Below the pieces are notes generated by a model. The model ran no database searches. It worked only from the letters and a program-made list of their open reading frames with translations, and was not told the DNA's origin. 64,000 nucleotides of DNA from Methanocalculus taiwanensis (GTDB lineage Archaea > Halobacteriota > Methanomicrobia > Methanomicrobiales > Methanocorpusculaceae): assembly GCF_024372745.1 (NCBI RefSeq), contig NZ_VOTZ01000012.1, positions 1 through 64,000 of the forward strand, given 5' to 3'. The position numbers and the translations under genes are program-made. How positions within the stretch are numbered: position 1 is the stretch's first letter; each line of letters opens with the position of its first letter. Of this stretch, positions 7,879-17,410 are shown piece by piece.

Positions 7879-9186
7879 ATGGCAAAATATTCAGACAAAA
7901 TCGACCTCTATGACGACAACGGCAAGCTCCTGAAGAGCAACGTCGCACTCGACAAGGTCAGCCCGCTGACAAACCCAGCGATCCTGAAGCTCGTTAACCT
8001 CACCAAGAGGACTGTCGCAGTGAACCTCGGTGGAATCGAAGCAGCACTCAAGACCGGTAAGATCGGCAAACACCAGCAGATCCTTGGCCGTGAGCTTGAC
8101 CTTGACATCGTCAAGAACGCTGACGCAGTCACCGCAAAGATCAAGGAGATGGTACAGGTAGCAGATGGGGATGACACAGTCATCAACACCTACGGCGGAG
8201 GGAAGCTCCTTCTCGTTCAGGCGCCAACTGCCCGGCTGACCGCAGCATCCACCTACGATGCATCAATCACCGCAGTTGCATCCGCAACCACCTATGCCAT
8301 CATGGAACAGTTCAATGTCGGCATGTTTGACGCAAACACCGTCAAGGCAGCCGTCTGGGGTACCTACCCACAGACAATGGACATGGCAGGAGCGGGCGTC
8401 CAGTCTATCCTTTCCATCCCACAGAACAACGAAGGTCTCGGCTACGCGCTTCGGAACATCCCGGCAAACCACGCCGTCATGATGACCCACAAGAACGCAA
8501 TGCAGGGTGCAGCACTCTCAGCAACCTTTGAGCAGGCAGGAGAGTTCGAGATGGGAGCCGCAATCGGCCCGTTCGAGCGTGCACAGATGCTCCTCTACGC
8601 CTACCAGGGACTGAATGCAAACAACCTTGTCTACGATCTCGTCAAGAAGAACGGCCAGACCGGAACTGTTGGTACCGTCGTCCAGTCGCTTGTTGAGCGT
8701 GCAATCGAGGACAAGGTCATCGTACCCGGAAAGAAGGGCGGCTACTTCCAGTTCTATGACACGAAGGACCCGATGCTCTGGAATGCATATGCAGCAGCAG
8801 GCACACTCGCCGCAACCATGGTCAACTGTGGTGCCGGCCGTTTCGCACAGGCAGTATCTTCAACACTCCTGTACTTCAATGACCTGCTTGAGCACGAGAC
8901 CGGTCTCCCAGGCTGTGACTACGGCCGTGTCATGGGTGTAGCAGTCGGTTTCTCCTTCTTCAGCCACTCGATCTACGGTGGTGGAGGCCCCGGTATCTTC
9001 AACGGCAACCACGTCGTCACCAGGCACGCAGCCGGTGTCGGTATCCCATGTATCGTTGCCGCATGTGCACTTGATGCAGGAACCCAGATGTTCTCGCCAG
9101 AGTCAACCTCGAAGATCTATCAGGACACCTTCGGCCAGATCGATGAGTTTGCAAAGCCGATCCAGGCAATTGCAAAGGCTGTATAA
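7879..9186 (+). CDS. mcrB: Methyl-coenzyme M reductase beta subunit
   Basis: A 435-aa McrB, full family length. With McrA and McrG it forms the (abg)2 cytoplasmic enzyme that combines methyl-coenzyme M with coenzyme B to give methane and the heterodisulfide. Recognised by YSDKIDLYDDNGK at the N-terminus, VNLGGIEAALKTGKIG (about 49-64) and the Gly-rich SIYGGGGPGIFNGNH around residues 367-381. It is the first gene of the mcrBDCGA operon. GGAGG lies just ahead of ATG 7879. Codon use is strongly biased, as expected for one of the most abundant proteins of a methanogen. Confidence 0.99.
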   Translation: MAKYSDKIDLYDDNGKLLKSNVALDKVSPLTNPAILKLVNLTKRTVAVNLGGIEAALKTGKIGKHQQILGRELDLDIVKNADAVTAKIKEMVQVADGDDTVINTYGGGKLLLVQAPTARLTAASTYDASITAVASATTYAIMEQFNVGMFDANTVKAAVWGTYPQTMDMAGAGVQSILSIPQNNEGLGYALRNIPANHAVMMTHKNAMQGAALSATFEQAGEFEMGAAIGPFERAQMLLYAYQGLNANNLVYDLVKKNGQTGTVGTVVQSLVERAIEDKVIVPGKKGGYFQFYDTKDPMLWNAYAAAGTLAATMVNCGAGRFAQAVSSTLLYFNDLLEHETGLPGCDYGRVMGVAVGFSFFSHSIYGGGGPGIFNGNHVVTRHAAGVGIPCIVAACALDAGTQMFSPESTSKIYQDTFGQIDEFAKPIQAIAKAV

Positions 9187-9209
9187 TCAGTCTCCAATCA
9201 AGGATTCAA

Positions 9210-9680
9210 ATGGCAGAAACCAGTTATCCCCAGATACGAATCGTCCCCGCACGTTTCCTCACCCCCGATACCGCAGAGGTTCTCTTAAATGAGATCCTCT
9301 CAAAAACCGGTATCCGACGGATCGTCATTAATGGTCCAAGGGTACCGGAGACCGTTCCATACGGCCCTGCCCGTGGCACACCAAATGTGATTGCCCAGCG
9401 CAGAGAAATTGAGGTCCAGGGTGAGACGATCAAACTCCAGGTACAGGTAGGAACGATCCTCATGGAACTTGAGGATGAAACACCAATACCGGAGATCAGA
9501 AAAGCATGCGAGGCGGTTCTTACGAACTTCCCATTCACTCTTCAGGAGGGCAGATTCATGCGCTCCAGTATGACCATGACCGATTATGCAAAGTACGGAA
9601 TCGTCGAAGACGAACGTATCCTCGGCATGGTTGACCCAAAGAGCAAAACCCGACCGATCATCCTGCAGGGGAATAGATAA
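9210..9680 (+). CDS. mcrD: Methyl-coenzyme M reductase operon protein D
   Basis: A 156-aa McrD. The family is conserved in mcr operons but is not part of the final enzyme; it binds Mcr and is implicated in assembly or activation. Visible family strings include RIVINGPRVP and GPARGTPN near the N-terminal third. It lies 23 bp behind mcrB in the standard B-D-C-G-A order. AAGGA precedes the ATG. Confidence 0.97.
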   Translation: MAETSYPQIRIVPARFLTPDTAEVLLNEILSKTGIRRIVINGPRVPETVPYGPARGTPNVIAQRREIEVQGETIKLQVQVGTILMELEDETPIPEIRKACEAVLTNFPFTLQEGRFMRSSMTMTDYAKYGIVEDERILGMVDPKSKTRPIILQGNR

Positions 9681-9681
9681 C

Positions 9682-10323
9682 ATGCCAATAGGACGTGTGA
9701 CACAGGTCGTCGACTGCCGCCAGTCCATGGGGATGGGCAAAGGTGGATCGCTCGCACAGCGCGGGACGATCTCCGAATGCCGGTACCCGGACGTCATCGT
9801 GGTGGCAATGTCTCCCGGACGGAGGCATGTGACAAAGCCGATCTGCGATATCACGTCAGCACTCAGGCAGCAGGGGGTCGAATACAGCGTAAGTACCCTG
9901 GTGTTGAACGCGGGCAGCGGCATCCCCGCTGATGCAGGAAACGCAGGCGGAGCGGCCATAGGTGCAAATTTCGGCTTGAATTACCGTGAGATCGAACAGA
10001 TCGAACGGCATAAAGTCGCTGTTCTTCACCATGGCAATGTTCGATCGCATGTTGTTCATAAAGTCAGAAGCATACTTGAATCGTGCGATATCAGAGCGGT
10101 CGTCGTCTCCCAGGCGCCGATCGATTACGAGGATCTCGCACGGGAAGGAGTAAAGACCGCCTATGTGATGCCCTCCGCAGATGCAATACGGACGAAAGGA
10201 ACTGTAGTTGCTATCGTGAGCGGCGTAACACGCGGGCAGACGCCTACGCGGGAGAAACTGGCAGATGTTATCCGCGAAGTACTACGAACAATGAAGGAAA
10301 AAACCTTCACTGAGGTGAATTAG
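9682..10323 (+). CDS. mcrC: Methyl-coenzyme M reductase operon protein C
   Basis: A 213-aa McrC. The family belongs to the ATP-dependent activation complex that reduces the nickel of F430 to Ni(I). The open frame extends upstream into mcrD, but ATG 9682, one base after the mcrD stop, gives the usual N-terminus MPIGRVTQVVDCR. Visible: GKGGSLAQRGTISEC (about 18-32), SPGRRHVTKPICDIT and the Gly/Ala-rich LNAGSGIPADAG. It follows mcrD almost without a gap, as is usual in mcr operons. Confidence 0.97.
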   Translation: MPIGRVTQVVDCRQSMGMGKGGSLAQRGTISECRYPDVIVVAMSPGRRHVTKPICDITSALRQQGVEYSVSTLVLNAGSGIPADAGNAGGAAIGANFGLNYREIEQIERHKVAVLHHGNVRSHVVHKVRSILESCDIRAVVVSQAPIDYEDLAREGVKTAYVMPSADAIRTKGTVVAIVSGVTRGQTPTREKLADVIREVLRTMKEKTFTEVN

Positions 10324-10326
10324 TTT

Positions 10327-11088
10327 ATGGCATACAAACCACAGTATGGCCCGGGAACCTCCAAGGTCGCCGAAAACAGGCGAAAGCAGATGAACCGGGA
10401 TATAAAACTCGAAAAGATTCGTGATGTAACCGATGAGGACGTCGTTCTTATCCTCGGACACCGCGCACCAGGACAGGCATACCCAACCGCACACCCGCCA
10501 CTCGCAGAGCAGGGTGAGCCGGACTGCCCGATCAGAAAGATCGTCGCCCCAACCGAGGGAGCAAAGGCAGGAGACCGCGTCCGGTATATCCAGTTCGCAG
10601 ACTCAATGCTGAACGCACCATCACAGCCATACCAGAGAACCTATACCGAGATGTACCGGTACCGTGGTATTGACCCAGGTACGCTCTCAGGTCGTCAGAT
10701 CGTCGAGTGCCGTGAGCGTGACCTTGAGCAGATCTCAAAGGACTTAATCAACACCAACCTCTTCGACCCGGCACGTGTCGGTATCCGTGGCGCAACTGTG
10801 CACGGACACTCACTCCGTCTCGCAGAGGACGGCATGATGTTTGACATGCTCCAGAGGTGTATCCTCGACAAAGACGGCATCGTCAAGTACGTCAAAGACC
10901 AGATCGGAACCCCGATCGACAAGAAGGTTGCAGTCGGCAAGCCCATGGACGAGAAATGGCTCGGCGAGAATACGACCATCTTCCACGTCCTCGGTGGGAA
11001 CCCATACCGGAATGACGCAGAGTACATCGAGTACATCCAGCGTATCCACAGCCTGAGAACAAAATACGGATACATGCCCAAGGAGTGA
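10327..11088 (+). CDS. mcrG: Methyl-coenzyme M reductase gamma subunit
   Basis: A 253-aa McrG of normal length, recognised by MAYKPQYGPGTSKVAENRR, the ILGHRAPGQAYPTAHPPL segment (about 41-58) and MDEKWLGENTTIFHVLGG (about 206-223). It contributes to the F430 pocket and coenzyme binding in the Mcr hexamer. It lies 3 bp behind mcrC and 6 bp before mcrA. Confidence 0.99.
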   Translation: MAYKPQYGPGTSKVAENRRKQMNRDIKLEKIRDVTDEDVVLILGHRAPGQAYPTAHPPLAEQGEPDCPIRKIVAPTEGAKAGDRVRYIQFADSMLNAPSQPYQRTYTEMYRYRGIDPGTLSGRQIVECRERDLEQISKDLINTNLFDPARVGIRGATVHGHSLRLAEDGMMFDMLQRCILDKDGIVKYVKDQIGTPIDKKVAVGKPMDEKWLGENTTIFHVLGGNPYRNDAEYIEYIQRIHSLRTKYGYMPKE

Positions 11089-11094
11089 TAAAAG

Positions 11095-12801
11095 ATGGCA
11101 AAAATTGAGAGAGCACAGAAACTCTTCCTGAAGGCACTGAAGGAGAAGTTCCCGGGACAGGATGTAGAATCCCAGAAAGCCAAGTTCTATGCATTTGACG
11201 GTCTGAACCAGTCTCCCCGTAAGAAGGAGTTCATGGCAGCAAACGAGAAGATCGTCAAAGAGCGTGGCATTGACATGTACGACCCGGCACGCTGCCACCT
11301 TGGCGGTATCCCGATGGGCCAGCGCCAGCTGATGACCTACGAAGTCTCAGGCACCGGCACCTTCGTCGAGGGTGACGACCTCCACTTCGTCAACAACTCT
11401 GCCATGCAGCAGTTCTGGGACGACATCAGGAGAACCGTTATCGTCAACATGGACCTTACCCACCAGACCCTCCAGAAGCGTCTCGGCAAGGAAGTTACCC
11501 CTGAGACGATCAACGAATACCTCCACGTCGTCAACCACGCAATGCCCGGAGCAGCCGTTGTTCAGGAGCACATGGTCGAGACCCACCCTGCGCTCACCGA
11601 CGACTGTTACGTCAAGGTCTTCACCGGAGACTCCGAGCTTGCAGACGATATCGAGCCGCAGTTCTTAATCAACGTCGAGAAGCTCTTCCCGAAGAAGCAG
11701 GCAGAGGCCCTGATGGGCGCAGTCGGCAAGTCCATGTGGCAGTGTGTCCACATCCCGACAACCGTCTCCCGCACCTGCGACGGTGGAACAACCTCCCGGT
11801 GGTCTGCCATGCAGATCGGTATGTCCTTCATCGGTGCATACCGCATGTGCGCAGGCGAAGCAGCAGTCGCTGACCTCTCCTACGCAGCAAAGCACGCCGG
11901 TGTCATCCAGATGTCCTCACACCTGCCAGCCCGCCGTGCCCGTGGTCCAAACGAGCCAGGTGGTATCCTGTTTGGCAACTTCGCCGACATGATCCAGGCA
12001 GACCGGAAGTATCCAAATGACCCAGCAAAGGCATCCCTTGAGGTTGTCGGTGCAGGAACGATGCTCTTCGACCAGATCTGGCTCGGCTCCTACATGTCCG
12101 GCGGTGTCGGATTCACCCAGTATGCAACTGCAGCATACACCGACAACATCCTCGATGAGTTCACCTACTATGGTATGGACTACATCAAAGACAAGTACAA
12201 GGTCGACTGGCAGAACCCCAATCCAAACGACAAGGTCAAGCCAACCCAGGAAGTTGTCAACGACATTGCAACCGAGGTCAACCTCAATGCAATGGAGCAG
12301 TACGAACAGTACCCGACCATGATGGAAGACCACTTCGGCGGTTCCCAGCGTGCGGGTGTCATGGCAGCAGCCTGTGGTCTATCGACCTCAATTGCAACCG
12401 GTTACTCAAACGCCGGTCTGAACGGCTGGTACCTCTCGATGCTTATGCACAAAGAGGGATGGTCACGTCTTGGATTCTTCGGCTACGACCTGCAGGATCA
12501 GTGTGGTTCAGCAAACACCATGTCTGTCCGTCCTGACGAAGGCTGTATCGGCGAGTTCCGTGGACCAAACTACCCCAACTACGCAATGAATGTCGGCCAC
12601 CAGGGAGAATATGCAGCTATCGTCGGTGGTGCACACTACGGACGTGGCGACGCATGGTCACTCTCCCCGCTCATCAAGATCTGCTTCGCAGACCCCGCCC
12701 TGAAGTTCGACTTCGCCGAACCAAGGAAGGAGTTTGCACGCGGTGCGATCCGCGAGTTCATGCCAGCAGGCGAGCGCTCGCTCATCATCCCCGCAAAGTA
12801 A
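11095..12801 (+). CDS. mcrA: Methyl-coenzyme M reductase alpha subunit
   Basis: A 568-aa McrA. By alignment with known Mcr sequences, Gln157 is the lower nickel ligand of F430 and Tyr343 (in GGVGFTQYA) is one of the active-site tyrosines. All positions that carry modifications in studied enzymes are present: His267 (N-methylhistidine), Arg281 (methylarginine), Gln418 in GGSQRA (methylglutamine), Gly463 in FFGYDLQ (thioglycine) and Cys470 (methylcysteine). Which are actually modified cannot be read from DNA. It closes the mcr operon. The [17 protein letters not shown] and [11 protein letters not shown] strings are classical McrA signatures. Confidence 0.99.
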   Translation: MAKIERAQKLFLKALKEKFPGQDVESQKAKFYAFDGLNQSPRKKEFMAANEKIVKERGIDMYDPARCHLGGIPMGQRQLMTYEVSGTGTFVEGDDLHFVNNSAMQQFWDDIRRTVIVNMDLTHQTLQKRLGKEVTPETINEYLHVVNHAMPGAAVVQEHMVETHPALTDDCYVKVFTGDSELADDIEPQFLINVEKLFPKKQAEALMGAVGKSMWQCVHIPTTVSRTCDGGTTSRWSAMQIGMSFIGAYRMCAGEAAVADLSYAAKHAGVIQMSSHLPARRARGPNEPGGILFGNFADMIQADRKYPNDPAKASLEVVGAGTMLFDQIWLGSYMSGGVGFTQYATAAYTDNILDEFTYYGMDYIKDKYKVDWQNPNPNDKVKPTQEVVNDIATEVNLNAMEQYEQYPTMMEDHFGGSQRAGVMAAACGLSTSIATGYSNAGLNGWYLSMLMHKEGWSRLGFFGYDLQDQCGSANTMSVRPDEGCIGEFRGPNYPNYAMNVGHQGEYAAIVGGAHYGRGDAWSLSPLIKICFADPALKFDFAEPRKEFARGAIREFMPAGERSLIIPAK

Positions 12802-12802
12802 A

Positions 12803-12837
12803 TCTTTCAAACCAAACTTTTTTTCTCTAATGAAAGA
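12803..12837 (+). terminator. Terminator behind mcrA
   Basis: The inverted repeat TCTTTCA (12803-12809) / TGAAAGA (12831-12837) encloses a run of seven T at 12818-12824, directly after the mcrA stop. The rest of 12838-13032 must hold the mtr promoter; TCTATATCTAC near 12948-12958 is a weak TATA candidate. Confidence 0.45.
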
Positions 12838-13032
12838 TGTTCTGAAATACAGGCCCGAAATTCATAGTCTTTCTCTCAAAAAGAGAGTGACAATGCCCCA
12901 ATTCAGCAGTATTTCGAAACCTTTAACTCAATCACTATCAAGTCTTCTATATCTACACGTAGTACTCCGACTCTGGAGAAGCAGCGCTGATCGAACACTC
13001 TCATACTCTTATAGATCAAGGGAGAATCTCAC

Positions 13033-13944
13033 ATGGAGAACATCGTATTAAGTATTGGAGTAGCAGCATTTGCGGGAGCGCTTGCCGCTGTGGCAGGGGC
13101 AGCCGAGGATACCGAATCCAATATCGGATCCCAGGGTGACCCGAACTCACAGGTTCAGCTCGCACCGCAGATGGGATACATGCACCGTATCTTCAATAAG
13201 GCTGTGGCAGGTGAGCCACCATCCTGGGCTCTCTGGATCGCTCTTGGTGCGGGTGTTGCATGGGCATTTATGGCAATGAACGTCAATCCGGTTCTTGCTA
13301 TCATCCTTGGAAGCGTACTGGCATCTTTTGTTCAGGGCGTATATGCAACCACCGCGTATCTTGGCAGGACTGCAAGTCTCGCCAAGTTCGGGCAGCCGGT
13401 CTATGTTGATATCCTGAAATCGGTTACACCGGTCACAACAGCTCATGCATTTGTTGCGATATTTGCAACGGTAACAATCTGTTACCTGATGAACGCAGTA
13501 CTCGGCCATCCGTTCCCGCTTCCGATCCTCGGTATTATCTGGGGTATCGCACTTGGAGCCGCCGGATCAGCCGTTGGAAATCCGTATTACGGGAAAGAGC
13601 GCCAGTACCAGAACCAGAAGTTCGGAGCAGGTGTCCCTATTTCAGCATCCGGAAACATCGTCCGCTATGCTGAGGCAGGCGAAAGAAGCTCACTGGACAA
13701 TGGCTGGTTCACCGCAAAGTACGCAGGACCCGCATCTGGTATCTGCTTTGGCCTGATCGTCTTCTTCGAACTCTGGAGGCACCTCATCTTCGAACATTAT
13801 TTCGGAGGATGGGGCTCAGTCATCGTCGGAGGAATTATTGTTCTTCTCATTACGATCATGGCACGGTTCATTGAGGTCTGGGCACGCAAGACCTACGGCC
13901 CATATACGGCGCCAGAGAAAAAACCTGATGAGGAGGCAGCATAA
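13033..13944 (+). CDS. mtrE: Tetrahydromethanopterin S-methyltransferase subunit E
   Basis: A 303-aa polytopic membrane protein and first gene of the mtr operon. The Mtr complex transfers the methyl group from tetrahydromethanopterin to coenzyme M and exports Na+. Recognised by the N-terminal hydrophobic stretch followed by EDTESNIGSQGDPNSQVQLA and by GNPYYGKERQYQNQKFG. At least six membrane segments can be seen; MtrC, D and E form the membrane part of the complex. AGGGAG lies 10 bp before ATG 13033. The gene overlaps mtrD by one base (TAATG). Confidence 0.98.
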   Translation: MENIVLSIGVAAFAGALAAVAGAAEDTESNIGSQGDPNSQVQLAPQMGYMHRIFNKAVAGEPPSWALWIALGAGVAWAFMAMNVNPVLAIILGSVLASFVQGVYATTAYLGRTASLAKFGQPVYVDILKSVTPVTTAHAFVAIFATVTICYLMNAVLGHPFPLPILGIIWGIALGAAGSAVGNPYYGKERQYQNQKFGAGVPISASGNIVRYAEAGERSSLDNGWFTAKYAGPASGICFGLIVFFELWRHLIFEHYFGGWGSVIVGGIIVLLITIMARFIEVWARKTYGPYTAPEKKPDEEAA

Positions 13945-14801
13945 TGTCAGCAATCGCAGCTAAACCCGCCGGCGGCGCAGAAATGCCCAAGGGTCCGGCA
14001 GCAATCGCAATTGTATTACTGCTCGTTGTCGTCGGTATCGGGTACTATATGACCATGGCAGGCTTCTTCACGATGGCCATTTTCTATTCATTAATCGGCA
14101 TCATCGTCGGAGGAATGCTTGTTACATTCAGTGTCCACCTTGTTCCGGTCGGTGGAGCACCTGCCGCAATGGGCCAGGCACCAGGTATTGCTACCGGTGT
14201 TACGATGCTCGCAGCTGGTGCAGGCCTTGCCGGTCTCTTTAAGGGAGCATGGGCAGCCCAGTTTGGCTACCTTCCGGCACTTGGAACAGGAGCTATCGGA
14301 GGCGCACTGTTGATGGCACTGACCTGTATGTTCGTCAATGTCACGTACGTCTATGGTATGGGCATTCCGTCAGCATCCGGAAAGGTCAGAAATGATCCCA
14401 TAACCGGCGACTCACAGGACGAGTACAAGAGCCAGGGTACCGAAGGCCACGGCCTGCCGTTCATCTCCTATGTAGGCGGTGTCCTTGGCGGCCTTATCGG
14501 AGGTTTTGGCGGAACACTGATCTACATCTCGCTCTATGATGCATATGTAAACGGGCTTCCCACACTGATGGGTGGAACGACAGAGAGCATCATGCCGATT
14601 GCAGTCAGTGTTGCAGGTATCTTTGCTATCGGCATGTTCCTTGTCAACGCTGTCCTTACCGCGTACAACATCACCGGTACAATCGAGGGTCCGCATGACC
14701 CCAAGTTCAAGCGGTTCCCACGGGCTATCGTTGCCAGTGCCGTTGCATCAGCATTAACCGGACTGCTCGCACTGATGATCATCGTGCCGATGCCATTCTG
14801 A
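13944..14801 (+). CDS. mtrD: Tetrahydromethanopterin S-methyltransferase subunit D
   Basis: A 285-aa polytopic membrane subunit of the sodium-pumping Mtr complex. Recognised by GGMLVTFSVHLVPVGGAPAA (around residue 58), YGMGIPSASGKVRNDPITGD and GPHDPKFKRFPRA near the C-terminus. The start codon shares its A with the mtrE stop, so translation is probably coupled; GGAGG lies a few bases upstream inside mtrE. Confidence 0.98.
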   Translation: MSAIAAKPAGGAEMPKGPAAIAIVLLLVVVGIGYYMTMAGFFTMAIFYSLIGIIVGGMLVTFSVHLVPVGGAPAAMGQAPGIATGVTMLAAGAGLAGLFKGAWAAQFGYLPALGTGAIGGALLMALTCMFVNVTYVYGMGIPSASGKVRNDPITGDSQDEYKSQGTEGHGLPFISYVGGVLGGLIGGFGGTLIYISLYDAYVNGLPTLMGGTTESIMPIAVSVAGIFAIGMFLVNAVLTAYNITGTIEGPHDPKFKRFPRAIVASAVASALTGLLALMIIVPMPF

Positions 14802-14811
14802 GGTGAAGAAG

Positions 14812-15657
14812 ATGACAGTAAAAGTTGAAGCATCCGCAGACGCAATCCCCCACAACACCCTGTTGATTGTCGGATTAATCGGATCTATCGTCTGTATCTA
14901 CCTGACATACCTCAATACCATCACCGGACTTGATGTATTCTCGTTCTTCGGCGGTATTGGTGCAATCATCGCCCTTATCTGGGGTACAAGCACCATCAAG
15001 AGGCTCTGCAGCTACGGTATCGGAACAGGCGTTCCATCCGCAGGCATGGTCGCATTTGGCGCAGGTATCATTGCAATGCTCGTTGGAACAAAGTTCGGCA
15101 TCATGTCACCAGTCGCCGCTCTCATCATTGCAGCAGTCTCAGGTGCCATCTTTGGTTACCTCGCAGACAGTGTGCTGAATATGAAGATCCCGGTGCTGGT
15201 TCAGTCCTTAGCTGAACTCTCGATCATCGGAGCACTCACCATCATGGGATTCACCGCAATGGCAACCGGAGACTTTACCTTCGGCGTCCTGACAGCAGGA
15301 ACAATCAGCATCTTTGGATTCGCAGTTCCCGCAGCACAGGCATCGTTTGTCGGCGGCGGCATTACCGCAGTTGCATTCATGCTCGGAGGCATTGCCATTC
15401 AGCACCCGTTCAATGCAGCACTTGGCCCATCCAACACACAGGACCGGACACTGATGCTCGCAGCAGAGTGCGGCTTCCTCTCCATGATCATGATGGCAAT
15501 CATCTCGTTTGCTTTCATATCAATGGGATCAGCACTCCTTGGGCTTCTGATTGCAATCATTGGATGGGGCTACACCTACGCACAATTCATTGACCTCTCG
15601 AAGCGCGATGCAGCCGATTGGCTTGATGCCAAGATGATCGTGGAGACCGAGGACTAA
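14812..15657 (+). CDS. mtrC: Tetrahydromethanopterin S-methyltransferase subunit C
   Basis: A 281-aa polytopic membrane subunit of Mtr. The frame is open from a GTG at 14803, but that GTG is part of the ribosome binding site GAGGTG, so ATG 14812 is the better start. Family strings: SYGIGTGVPSAGMVAFGAG (about 65-83) and the C-terminal IAIQHPFNAALGPSNTQDRT. The gene is 10 bp behind mtrD. Confidence 0.97.
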   Translation: MTVKVEASADAIPHNTLLIVGLIGSIVCIYLTYLNTITGLDVFSFFGGIGAIIALIWGTSTIKRLCSYGIGTGVPSAGMVAFGAGIIAMLVGTKFGIMSPVAALIIAAVSGAIFGYLADSVLNMKIPVLVQSLAELSIIGALTIMGFTAMATGDFTFGVLTAGTISIFGFAVPAAQASFVGGGITAVAFMLGGIAIQHPFNAALGPSNTQDRTLMLAAECGFLSMIMMAIISFAFISMGSALLGLLIAIIGWGYTYAQFIDLSKRDAADWLDAKMIVETED

Positions 15658-15673
15658 ACTGGAGGTGAAAGAC

Positions 15674-15961
15674 ATGGGATATGTTCTTGTATTACCTGAG
15701 TTCGGCCTTGTTGCCGATCCAGTTCTCGGATTCGTGACGACAGCCGGAGAGTCCTACCAGCCGATCATTGATCGGGTTGCTGAACTCGACAAGGTTGCAG
15801 ATGACCTGGTCAATATGCTCTCTGGTGAAGGAAATCTTCTGAACAGCTACCCCGGCCGTGAAAAATCACTTCTTTATGCCGGTGGAGTTACCGCATTCTG
15901 GTATGGCCTTGCGGTTGGTCTGCTGATTGCAGCCGTCGTTGCATTACAGTACCTGGGGTGA
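15674..15961 (+). CDS. mtrB: Tetrahydromethanopterin S-methyltransferase subunit B
   Basis: A 95-aa small subunit with one C-terminal membrane segment (about 72-94) and a soluble N-terminal part. As with mtrC, an in-frame GTG (15665) lies inside the ribosome binding site GGAGGTG, so ATG 15674 is preferred. It starts MGYVLVLPEFGLVADPVLG, close to known MtrB. Its 3' end also forms the left border of the first copy of the 532-bp repeat. Confidence 0.95.
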   Translation: MGYVLVLPEFGLVADPVLGFVTTAGESYQPIIDRVAELDKVADDLVNMLSGEGNLLNSYPGREKSLLYAGGVTAFWYGLAVGLLIAAVVALQYLG

Positions 15962-16484
15962 AGAAAGATGGCAGAAAAGAAATCACCGGCAAGCGGATGG
16001 CCAACCGTCAAGGGAGACTTCCATTCTGGCGACGCAAACAGCTGTGTAGCTGTTGTCACCATGGGATCCCACCTTGATGAAGCGGGCATCTGTGCAAGCG
16101 GAGCTGCATTATGCGGATCATGCAAGACCGAGAACCTCGGGCTTGAGAAGATCATCGCAAACATCATTGCAAACCCAAACATCAGGTTCGTCCTCGCGTG
16201 TGGAACGGAAGTGAAAGGCCACTTAAGCGGTCAGTCACTTGAAGCACTCCACAAGGGAGGCGTCTCAGGCGGTAAAATCGTCGGAGCCGAAGGGGCAATT
16301 CCCTTCATCGAGAATCTCGACGATGCGGCTATCAAGCGTTTCCAGGAACAGGTTGAATACGTCAACATCATGGAGACTGAGGACGTCGGCAAGATCAACG
16401 CCAAGATCGCAGAACTCACGGGACGTGACCCGGGAGCATTTGCCGGAGACCCGATGATTGTCGAGGTCAAAGAGGCAGGCGGAG
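15953..16484 (+). repeat. 532-bp tandem repeat, copy 1 (MtrA domain)
   Basis: Matches 16879-17410 at a fixed offset of 926 bp. Reading both copies side by side I count three mismatches, at about 15980, 16445 and 16447. The repeat starts at the CTGGGGTGAAGAAAG ribosome binding site and ends in the Gly-rich linker after the corrinoid domain. Confidence 0.95.
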
Positions 16485-16693
16485 CAGGTGGCGAAGAATC
16501 AACCGGCGAAGTCAAACCACTCTCAGGAGAACTTGCCCTCATCCATGCCCGGATGAAGATAATCCAGGGAATGGTCACCGATATCGGGTACCGTGACAGG
16601 TTCGCAGCTGGCGTATACTCAGGAAAAATCGAAGGGCTGATGATTGGTCTTGTGGTAATATTTACCATTATTGGATTCCTTCTGATGGGGTGA
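15968..16693 (+). CDS. mtrA: Tetrahydromethanopterin S-methyltransferase subunit A (corrinoid protein)
   Basis: A 241-aa MtrA, the corrinoid-binding subunit that shuttles the methyl group between MtrH and coenzyme M. His85 in [13 protein letters not shown] corresponds to the cobalt ligand of studied MtrA. The soluble domain spans about 1-170 and is followed by a linker, a short MtrF-like helix region and one membrane segment (about 219-240). Residues 1-174 are almost identical to the second copy at 16894. It overlaps the mtrF ribosome binding site region and sits in the normal place between B and F. Confidence 0.98.
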   Translation: MAEKKSPASGWPTVKGDFHSGDANSCVAVVTMGSHLDEAGICASGAALCGSCKTENLGLEKIIANIIANPNIRFVLACGTEVKGHLSGQSLEALHKGGVSGGKIVGAEGAIPFIENLDDAAIKRFQEQVEYVNIMETEDVGKINAKIAELTGRDPGAFAGDPMIVEVKEAGGAGGEESTGEVKPLSGELALIHARMKIIQGMVTDIGYRDRFAAGVYSGKIEGLMIGLVVIFTIIGFLLMG

Positions 16694-16698
16694 GTAAA

Positions 16699-16887
16699 AT
16701 GGCAGGTTCTAGCATCAGAATGACATCAATTGATAACATGGTTGAGAACATCCGATACAAGGCGCAGATCATCGCCAGAACCAATAAGCTTGATTCTGGC
16801 ATAATGGCTGCAGGAATCCCCGGATTCGTTGCCGGGCTTCTCCTTGCCTTGATCTTCGTGATGGTGCCGATCCTGGTTCTGGGGTGA
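16699..16887 (+). CDS. mtrF: Tetrahydromethanopterin S-methyltransferase subunit F
   Basis: A 62-aa subunit with an amphipathic N-terminal part and one membrane segment (about 39-60). An upstream in-frame GTG at 16690 lies within GGGGTGA, which is both the end of mtrA and the likely ribosome binding site, so ATG 16699 is chosen. MtrF resembles the C-terminal part of MtrA, a known relationship in the family, and the string IDNMVENIRYKAQIIAR fits it. It lies between the two MtrA-encoding genes. Confidence 0.93.
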   Translation: MAGSSIRMTSIDNMVENIRYKAQIIARTNKLDSGIMAAGIPGFVAGLLLALIFVMVPILVLG

Positions 16888-17410
16888 AGAAAGATGGCAG
16901 AGAAGAAATCACCGGCAAGCGGATGGCCAACCGTCAAGGGAGACTTCCATTCTGGCGACGCAAACAGCTGTGTAGCTGTTGTCACCATGGGATCCCACCT
17001 TGATGAAGCGGGCATCTGTGCAAGCGGAGCTGCATTATGCGGATCATGCAAGACCGAGAACCTCGGGCTTGAGAAGATCATCGCAAACATCATTGCAAAC
17101 CCAAACATCAGGTTCGTCCTCGCGTGTGGAACGGAAGTGAAAGGCCACTTAAGCGGTCAGTCACTTGAAGCACTCCACAAGGGAGGCGTCTCAGGCGGTA
17201 AAATCGTCGGAGCCGAAGGGGCAATTCCCTTCATCGAGAATCTCGACGATGCGGCTATCAAGCGTTTCCAGGAACAGGTTGAATACGTCAACATCATGGA
17301 GACTGAGGACGTCGGCAAGATCAACGCCAAGATCGCAGAACTCACGGGACGTGACCCGGGAGCATTTGCTGCAGACCCGATGATTGTCGAGGTCAAAGAG
17401 GCAGGCGGAG
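16879..17410 (+). repeat. 532-bp tandem repeat, copy 2 (fused to mtrG)
   Basis: Second copy of 15953-16484. The sequences diverge sharply right after GCAGGCGGAG at 17410, where the mtrG-derived part begins, and upstream of 16879, inside the end of mtrF. Confidence 0.95.
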
